Positions 8,181 through 13,549 of a DNA stretch of 13,549 nt are shown here, piece after piece; the stretch's first letter is position 1; every line of letters begins with the position of its first letter. Made by a program: the position numbers and the translations under genes. Origin of the DNA: CAWATG01 sp963785035 (lineage in GTDB: Bacteria; Actinomycetota; Acidimicrobiia; IMCC26256; CAWATG01); NCBI GenBank assembly GCA_963785035.1, contig CAWATG010000007.1, positions 1-13,549 on the forward strand. Direction: 5' to 3'. Below the pieces are notes generated by a model. The model was not told the DNA's origin and did no database searches. It saw nothing but the letters and a program-made list of their open reading frames with translations.

Positions 8181-8341
8181 TGCGCCTCCAATGCCGGTGT
8201 GACGTTGTGTAACAACACCGACAATCTCTGACGCAGGGGCGCTGGTCAACGGCTTGAACCGGGTTGGCGGCCGCTGTTCGAACGGTTGTAGCCACCTCGT
8301 TACCTGCCGTATCGAATTGGGGCCCTTTTGGCGCTCCCTTG

Positions 8342-9445
8342 TTACGGACGCCCCGATTGGCCGGCAAGGATTGGAAGCACAGGATCCCCTGGGCCGACTT
8401 CGAAATTGTCCGTCGCCGAACCCCCCTGGGCGCCTGAATTCCAGTTCCAGACCATCGTGCCCGCCACGCCTGCTGCTCGGGTCGCTTGGAGCTTGGCTCC
8501 CACGACCACAGCGCGGTGCGCGAGCGTGGCGGCCCCGCCGAGGTCTTGGAGCGGACGGATCCCCAACTCGCCGACGATGAGAGGCTTCCCGAGCAGTGCA
8601 CATTGGAACAAGCGCATTCCCAGCCCGTTCCATTGATCACCGGCGATGGCCGACCGCGGTTGGCCGTAGTCGTGGTACTCGCAGAGATCAACCACATCGA
8701 GCGAATGAAGATCCGAGTATTCGGTGTACACCGCTCCACATTGGCCGCCACCGATCACACCGACGCTCACAAGATGCTGCGAATCAATGCTCTTGATGAG
8801 CCCACCGACGTCGCTCACAAAGGACCGCAGGATGCCCGAAGCGTTCTCAGCACATTGCCCGTACCGTTCGACCATGACCTCGGGCTCATTCACGAGTTGC
8901 CAAGCGAGAATCGTCGGGTCATTGCGGTAGCGGGTCACAATTTCTGCCACCCACTCTCGATAGGTTGCCGGCAACCCACTTGGCTTCTCCGTGCGGTACC
9001 GGTCGGTGTACCACGACGCATCCTTGTATTCGCCAGGCTCGCACGCACCCCACTGGTCGGCCAGGGTGACAACCACGTGCACGTTTCGCGCCCGAGCAGC
9101 ATCCAGGGTCGCATCGAATTTCGACCAATCACGCTGCCCGTTCGTGGTTGCCAGACTCTGAAAGAACCACGCTCGCATTGCGCCCGCGTGCGAAGCATCC
9201 AACGCTTCACCAAGCTCGGGTGCCCCCATCGTGTACCAACAATTGTCGCGACTGTTGGCGTTGTAGATGTTGAGTCCGGTGAATTGCCAAGGTCGACCGT
9301 TCAGCACGAGCTGCGATCCTGCTCGACTCACCCAACCCTGAGCCGACGATCCGGAGGTGATCACGGGGCGCACGCAGCCGCTGGACAGCACCACGACCGC
9401 GACCACGACCGCGAGTCCAAGTCCTGAACGGGTCAACCGAGCCAT
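8342..9445 (-). CDS. GH5 glycoside hydrolase lipoprotein, endo-mannanase/cellulase-like (copy 1, intact)
   Basis: Secreted (beta/alpha)8 retaining hydrolase of about 367 aa. From ATG 9445 the N-terminus is a compact lipoprotein signal: MARLTRSG, hydrophobic GLAVVVAVVVL, then SSGC. The catalytic domain contains NVHVVVTLADQWGACE, ILAWQLVNEPEV (acid/base Glu of NEP), VVDLCEYHDYG (the H-x-Y element) and KPLIVGELGI (nucleophile Glu). It ends with MVWNWNS near the usual barrel Trp. These fit GH5, with the sequence style of bacterial endo-beta-1,4-mannanases; substrate is not proven. Starts at 9487 and 9523 are also in frame. The 9487 one begins MFIQALR and resembles the N-terminus of copy 2, so it may be the true start. 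The reading frame is unbroken, unlike most genes here. Confidence 0.9.
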   Translation of the reverse strand: MARLTRSGLGLAVVVAVVVLSSGCVRPVITSGSSAQGWVSRAGSQLVLNGRPWQFTGLNIYNANSRDNCWYTMGAPELGEALDASHAGAMRAWFFQSLATTNGQRDWSKFDATLDAARARNVHVVVTLADQWGACEPGEYKDASWYTDRYRTEKPSGLPATYREWVAEIVTRYRNDPTILAWQLVNEPEVMVERYGQCAENASGILRSFVSDVGGLIKSIDSQHLVSVGVIGGGQCGAVYTEYSDLHSLDVVDLCEYHDYGQPRSAIAGDQWNGLGMRLFQCALLGKPLIVGELGIRPLQDLGGAATLAHRAVVVGAKLQATRAAGVAGTMVWNWNSGAQGGSATDNFEVGPGDPVLPILAGQSGRP

Positions 9446-9649
9446 ATAGCGGATATCGGAAAGCTGCCTCAGCGCTTGAATGAACATTGTCCGGCACTTC
9501 GCGTGCCGTATGACCATCGTCATGCGCAGGTGAGGCCGTTACGGGCCAACAGGTAGCTCACACCACCTGCTCCGCCTCAGTGAACAGCGGCTCGTCCAAA
9601 CCGGTGCGGGTGGCGGATAACCGTCATACCGCCCTGGGAGAATGGGGGC
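9446..9649. promoter_or_regulatory. Divergent promoter region between GH5 copy 1 and the DUF222-HNH gene
   Basis: The two genes point away from each other, so their promoters should lie here. I could not pick convincing -35/-10 boxes. The 9446-9487 part is similar to the stretch upstream of copy 2 and may instead be coding. Confidence 0.4.
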
Positions 9650-10841
9650 ATGGATATAGGGGCCGTTCGGTCATTGGGCGAGGAGTTGCACGCTTTTGTG
9701 GGCGGTTTTGACGCCCGTGTGTGCGATGGGCGTTTGGCGAAGGAGTATGTAGAAGCGTTCGCTCGGTTGGAGCGTCTCGCGGTCGCGGGCAAGACGTTGG
9801 CGTTGGCGCAGGTTGATCGGACGCGGGCCTGGGAACACGGTGATGGTTCGTCGCGTTCGACTGCTGACTGGCTAGCAGCCCAGACCGGTACGTCGCTTGG
9901 TGAAGCAATCCGAGAGACGAACACTGCACGCAAGGTGGACGGGCTTTCGGCGACGAAAGCGTTGTTGCGCGACGGGCGCTTGTCTGGCGAACAAGCGTGT
10001 GAGATAGCCGATGCCGCTAGCGATGTGCCCCACGCCGAAGAACGACTGTTGCGACTTTCGCAGTCCGCCACGTTCGAGGCGTTACGCCGCCAGGCCCGTG
10101 AAGACAAAGCCCGCGGCAGACCAGGACCGTGAGCGGTCGGAGCGCCAACATTCGTTGCGGCGGGCACGTCGCTGGACTGACCGTGACGGGATGCGCTGCT
10201 ACGGCATAGCGTTGACTCCCGGGCAGGCCGCGAGATTCGAACCGACCTGGGACCAGTACTGCAAACAAGTCGGTAACGAGGCCCGAAAGATTGGCATCAC
10301 AGAATCGGGCGAGGTGTACGCCGCGGACACGCTGGTCCGGATGGCCGAAGCAACCCATGGCGACCGACCCGCTGGTGCCGGTTCGGGTGTGACGGCACAT
10401 GCACTGTTACGCATCGACGCCACAGCGTTGCATCGTGGCCACACCACCGCCGGCGAGACCTGCGAAATCGCAGGGATCGGACCTATCGACGTCACGTCCG
10501 CCAAGGCGCTCCTCGGTGACACGGTCGTCGACATTGTCATCGCCGACGGTGTCGACGTCCAGACCGTCGCGCACGCCGGAAGGACAGCGAACCGACACCA
10601 AAAAGCTGCGCTGCTCACCAACTGGGAATGCGAAATCCAACACTGCAACGAAACACGCAGCCTCGAGATCGACCACATCGTCCCGTATGCCGAGAGCGGC
10701 ATCACCGACATCGAACGCCTCGGACCGAAATGCCGATGGCACCACCACCTCAAAACCCACAAAGGCTGGCGTGACAACCCACGAGGACCAGAAGGCAAAC
10801 GAACGCTCGTCGACCCAAACGCAACCGACCCACCCGGATAA
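9650..10841 (+). CDS. DUF222 / 13E12-family protein with C-terminal HNH nuclease domain (one frameshift)
   Basis: The N-terminal helical DUF222 region reads MDIGAVRSLGEELHAFVGGF, LERLAVAGKTLALAQVDRTR and SSRSTADWLAAQTGTSLGEA. The C-terminal HNH fold has WECEIQHC (first Cys pair), SLEIDHIVPYAESGI (D-H core) and LGPKCRWHHHLKTHKGW (final H). The frame changes once near 10110-10125, where RRQAREDKAR should continue into AADQDRERSERQHSLRRARR. Length is about 396 aa, normal for the family. The ATG at 9650 follows a G-rich GGGAG/GGGGG stretch. These proteins are often present in many copies in actinobacterial genomes and their cellular role is unclear. It lies between two GH5 paralogs in opposite orientation, convergent with copy 2, suggesting insertion into or between a duplicated pair. 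I see no terminal repeats. Confidence 0.87.
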
Positions 10842-10873
10842 CCACCCGCAGCTCTGACGAGATCGAAACAGCG

Positions 10874-10900
10874 TTGAACCCGGCCGCCGGCACCGTTCAA
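10874..10900. terminator. Inverted repeat between convergent genes, possible terminator
   Basis: TTGAAC at 10874-10879 pairs with GTTCAA at 10895-10900 around a GC-rich core (CCGGCCGCCGG). It sits 33 bp after the HNH gene stop and 60 bp from the GH5 copy 2 stop, where a bidirectional terminator would be expected. No T-run follows, so confidence is low. Confidence 0.3.
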
Positions 10901-10960
10901 TCGGTAGTAACCGGCCCATTAGCCCGTCTACCGATGTGGGGCCGTTGAGTTCCTCGCCGA

Positions 10961-12196
10961 CTACGGACGCCCCGACATGCCCGCAAGGATTGGAAGGACC
11001 GGATCACAGGGTTGATTTCGAAACCGTCTATCGATGACTCATCCTGGTTCTCGGATTTCCAACGCCACACGATCGTGCCCGCCACGCCTGCTGCCCGGGT
11101 CGCTTCGAGCTTGGCTCCCACTGCCTGCGCGCGGTCCACACGTTGCATCGACGCCGAGATCTTCGACATGGATCCCCAACTCGCCGATGATCAGCGGCTT
11201 TCCAGCGCCGCGCACTGATCCAGGCGCGGCTCCAGTCCATTCCACTGATCACCCGGGATGGGAATCGTGGGCGAGCCGTAATCGTGGTACTCGCAGAGAT
11301 CGACGACGTCGAGCGCATGCAGGGCTGCGTAGTCAGTGCCGCTCGCTCCGCACTGGCCTGTGCCGATGACGCCGACGCTCACGAGATGCTGGGAATCGAT
11401 GCTCTTGATGAGCCCACCGACGTCGCTGGCAAAGTCGCGAAAGATGCCGGCAGCGTTCGGCGCGCACTGGTTCTGCGCTACATCCTTGATTTCGGGTTCA
11501 TTGACGAGTTGCCACGAAAGATCGCCGGATCGTCGCGGTAGCGAGTCACGATTTCCGACACCCACTCCCGATACGTTGCCGGCAACCCTTCAGGCGTCTC
11601 CGTGCGATAGCCATCGGTGTACCACGGGGCGTCCTTGATGTCGCCGAGATCACACGCCCCCCACTGGTCGGCCAGGGTCACGACGACGTGCACGTTGCGT
11701 GCCCGAGCGGCCGCAATCGTTGCATCGAAACTCGACCAGTCACGCTTCCCGTCGGTGGTCGCGAGGCTCTGAAAAAGAACGCGCGCATCGCGCCCCGTTC
11801 GCCGCGTCAGGTGCGACACCAAGCTGGGGCTCGTCCATCGTGTACCAACAATTGTTGCGGCTGGTGGCGTTGGGGATGTTGAGTCCGGTGAACTGCCAGG
11901 GCTGACCATTCAGCATGAGCTGCGGTCCGTCGTGGCTGACCCAACCCTCAGCCGACGATCCGGAAGTGCTCGCAAGCTGAGCGCCGGGTACCTTAGCCGA
12001 CAATCCAGGATTGCTTGCGGGCGCGCACTCGCCGGTGAGTGCAGCGCCCGCAACGATCACCACTCCGAGTGCAATACCCGGAAAGGTCGACCGAGTCGTC
12101 CACCCAATGCGGCGACGACGCGGTCGGCGAGTGCATGAACATAGGGCGCATTTTACGCTGGATATCAGGGTAATCCCTGAGTGCACGCATGAACAT
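10961..12196 (-). CDS. GH5 glycoside hydrolase, paralog of copy 1 (copy 2, about six frameshifts)
   Basis: Clear paralog of the gene at 8342-9445, reconstructed from pieces in alternating frames. The N-terminus at ATG 12196 reads MFMRALRDYPDIQRK, like MFIQALRQLSDIRY of copy 1. It is followed by a basic and hydrophobic export signal (RRRRIGWTT, GIALGVVIVAGAALTG) that lacks a clear lipobox Cys context. Catalytic parts are all present: NVHVVVTLADQWGACD, WQLVNEPEIKD, VVDLCEYHDYG and KPLIIGELGI; the end is DPVLPILAGMSGRP with TAG at 10963-10961. Frames change near 12120, 11805, 11518, 11226, 11148 and 11010. No missense loss of a catalytic residue is seen. That favours indel errors over decay, though a pseudogene cannot be excluded. 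Protein similarity to copy 1 is high but clearly diverged, so the duplication is not recent. Confidence 0.8.
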
Positions 12197-12311
12197 TGGT
12201 CGTACTTTTCGGTGCGCCGAAACCCACTGCCGGCGAAGCTTGCCCTGAAGTTTTGACCATCAAATCAGGCCACCGCGCCAACGTGGCGAGGCTCGACTCG
12301 CTCGGATATTG

Positions 12312-12897
12312 CTACAGCCCAGGGGGCGGATTCGCAGCGAGTTGCTCTGGCGAAAGGGTGGTGGTGTTGAACCAGCGCCAGTTGTTTTTCACCAGCTTGA
12401 ACCGACCGATGCTGGCCCATGTTGTTCGGCCATGGCGCCGTGAGGTTCTGCCAGAAGTCGATGCCGGCACCCATCAGCAGGTGCTTCGACCAAAAACCGC
12501 GGTCCGTCTGGACCATCCGGGTCGTCGAGAATCAGACGGGCCTGGAACGCCCCGTACATCCCCGCGACATCATCCGGATCGATCGAGCCACGAGGGTTCC
12601 AGAAGTGCCAGGCCGCCCTGCCAGCCGAAAAGTCGAGCTTGCCACTCACACCCTCCGGCTCGGACCGCGTGGCTCCACAGGTTTTGACACGTCCCCGGAA
12701 AAGTCCTCCCGGTATGCAGCTCCGGCTTGGGGTCCCGACGTGACAGGCACCCACTTACCCGTCCGTTTCGAGAGCAGCCACGTTGTCATCTCCCGCACAT
12801 CGTCGTCGACCACCACGAACGAGGAACAGCGCCGGATTGCCTTGCGGCGCTCGCTTACCTGGACCTTCACGCCCACCGTAGCTTTGAAGCTCGGCAT
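12312..12897 (-). CDS. Conserved-looking protein of unknown function (three frameshifts, 5' end uncertain)
   Basis: I do not recognise a named family. Joined pieces read VREMTTWLLSKRTGKWVPVT, then GKLDFSAGRAAWHFWNPRGS, DPDDVAGMYGAFQARLILDD, SKHLLMGAGIDFWQNLTAPW and, in a third frame, IGRFKLVKNNWRWFNTTTLS, PEQLAANPPPGL with TAG at 12314-12312. Aromatic and Asn-rich segments near the C-terminus resemble an extracellular beta-fold protein, but that is an impression only. Frames change near 12650, 12515 and 12440. The ATG at 12897 has GGAGG eight bases upstream. Minus-strand sequence with good third-position GC also continues in frame up to about 13190 beyond a stop at 12942-12940, so the gene may start further right. 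It ends 115 bp before GH5 copy 2 on the same strand, so co-transcription is likely. Confidence 0.55.
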
Positions 12898-12912
12898 CGA
12901 AGCGCCCTCCAA

Positions 12913-13549
12913 GGCATCTCCCGGCCGAACGGCGCCGGCTCAGCCGCCCGACGTTTCAGTCGTCACCGATCCCAGAGGCCGGGCGCCTGCGTGCGGCGCC
13001 GAGGCGTTCCTCCGACGGGCGTCTGCCGCAGGAGGAACCCGGAGCAGCGCCGCCGCCGGCGACGCGAGCACCACCTTCGCGTTGGCGGAGCATTCCTGCG
13101 ATGCGATCCCGGTGGGAGCCATGGCGAACAACCGAACACCGCAGGCGCCCGACGCCATCGACGACGGCGCCGATCTGGGGAAGGACGCCACCTGACGACC
13201 GTTGATGTGTGCTGGGTTGATCCTCTCGCGTCTTCCTCCTCGACGTCGACCTATCGTTGACCGCCATTATGGAGCTGCTTGATCGTCTACATACGAACAT
13301 CGGCGAACATCTACGGTGACGACGCACGACGATTCGGAACATAAACCGCTGACCACGGGCAACGACAGCCGGCAGGCGGCGCGCCAAAGCCTGGCGATAG
13401 ATCGGTCGCGACAAAGAGCGCGCGCTCACCGCCGCGGCGGTACCCGAGCGACGGCGGCCACCGTCGCTGCGATGATCTCACCACCACGGCGCCCGCGGCG
13501 AGGCACGAACACCATGTGATCGGCGTCGCCACGAGGAGCTCCTTCGTTC
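12913..13549. other. Poorly resolved region, probable 5' part of a minus-strand gene
   Basis: On the minus strand a stretch at about 13140-12940 (including LFAMAPTGIASQECSANAKV and ASPAAALLRVPPAADARRRN) has coding-like third positions, in the same frame as the gene at 12312-12897. Another short piece from ATG 13515 starts MVFVPRRGRRGGEIIAATVA, which could be a signal peptide. Frames do not join without further indels, and overlapping plus-strand frames look like shadows. I cannot support a defined gene, RNA or repeat here. Confidence 0.3.

Noticed and set aside
9524..10961. Insertion sequence carrying the HNH gene
   Set aside because: No transposase, terminal inverted repeats or target duplications were found around the DUF222-HNH gene.
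12419..13195. 258-codon plus-strand open frame
   Set aside because: Runs opposite the motif-bearing minus-strand pieces, with no domain and no ribosome site.

Overview
The window is high-GC DNA from what looks like an actinobacterium, tentatively close to Acidimicrobiia. The clues are a RipA-like NlpC/P60 hydrolase, a class E/F-like sortase fold, a DUF222-HNH (13E12) protein, GTG/TTG starts and G/C-rich third codon positions. The lineage is an inference, not shown. No RNA genes, CRISPR or IS elements were recognised.

Almost every gene is split by small indels: about 25 frame changes, with clean, conserved coding on both sides of each. That fits an uncorrected long-read assembly better than decay. 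I therefore annotate reconstructed genes spanning several frames, and coordinates of frame changes are approximate.

Layout, left to right. (1) 1-4335, all minus strand: a surface-protein locus. In transcription order it holds a membrane sortase-fold protein whose catalytic Cys and Arg are Ala and Gln, then a TTG-start NlpC/P60 hydrolase overlapping it (TTGA), then two paralogous secreted proteins. Each paralog has a signal peptide and a Ca-loop-like segment. The complete one ends in a VPES + hydrophobic + basic tail; the other is cut by the window edge just after VPE. (2) 4336-4728: divergent intergenic region. (3) 4729-7319, plus strand: a multi-pass GT39-like (GT-C) membrane glycosyltransferase followed by a class I SAM methyltransferase with a strong ribosome site. 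(4) 7326-8180, minus: a GT2 dolichyl-phosphate-sugar-synthase-like transferase with one in-frame TGA. (5) 8342-12196: two diverged GH5 mannanase/cellulase-like paralogs, both minus, flanking a plus-strand DUF222-HNH gene. (6) 12312-13549: a minus-strand conserved-looking protein of unknown function, then poorly resolved sequence.

Together the genes suggest envelope biology: polyprenyl-linked sugar transfer (GT2 makes the donor, the GT-C enzyme uses it), peptidoglycan cleavage, display of surface proteins, and secreted glycoside hydrolases. The most unusual item is the pseudo-sortase, translationally coupled to a wall hydrolase and next to twin VPE-tailed proteins.
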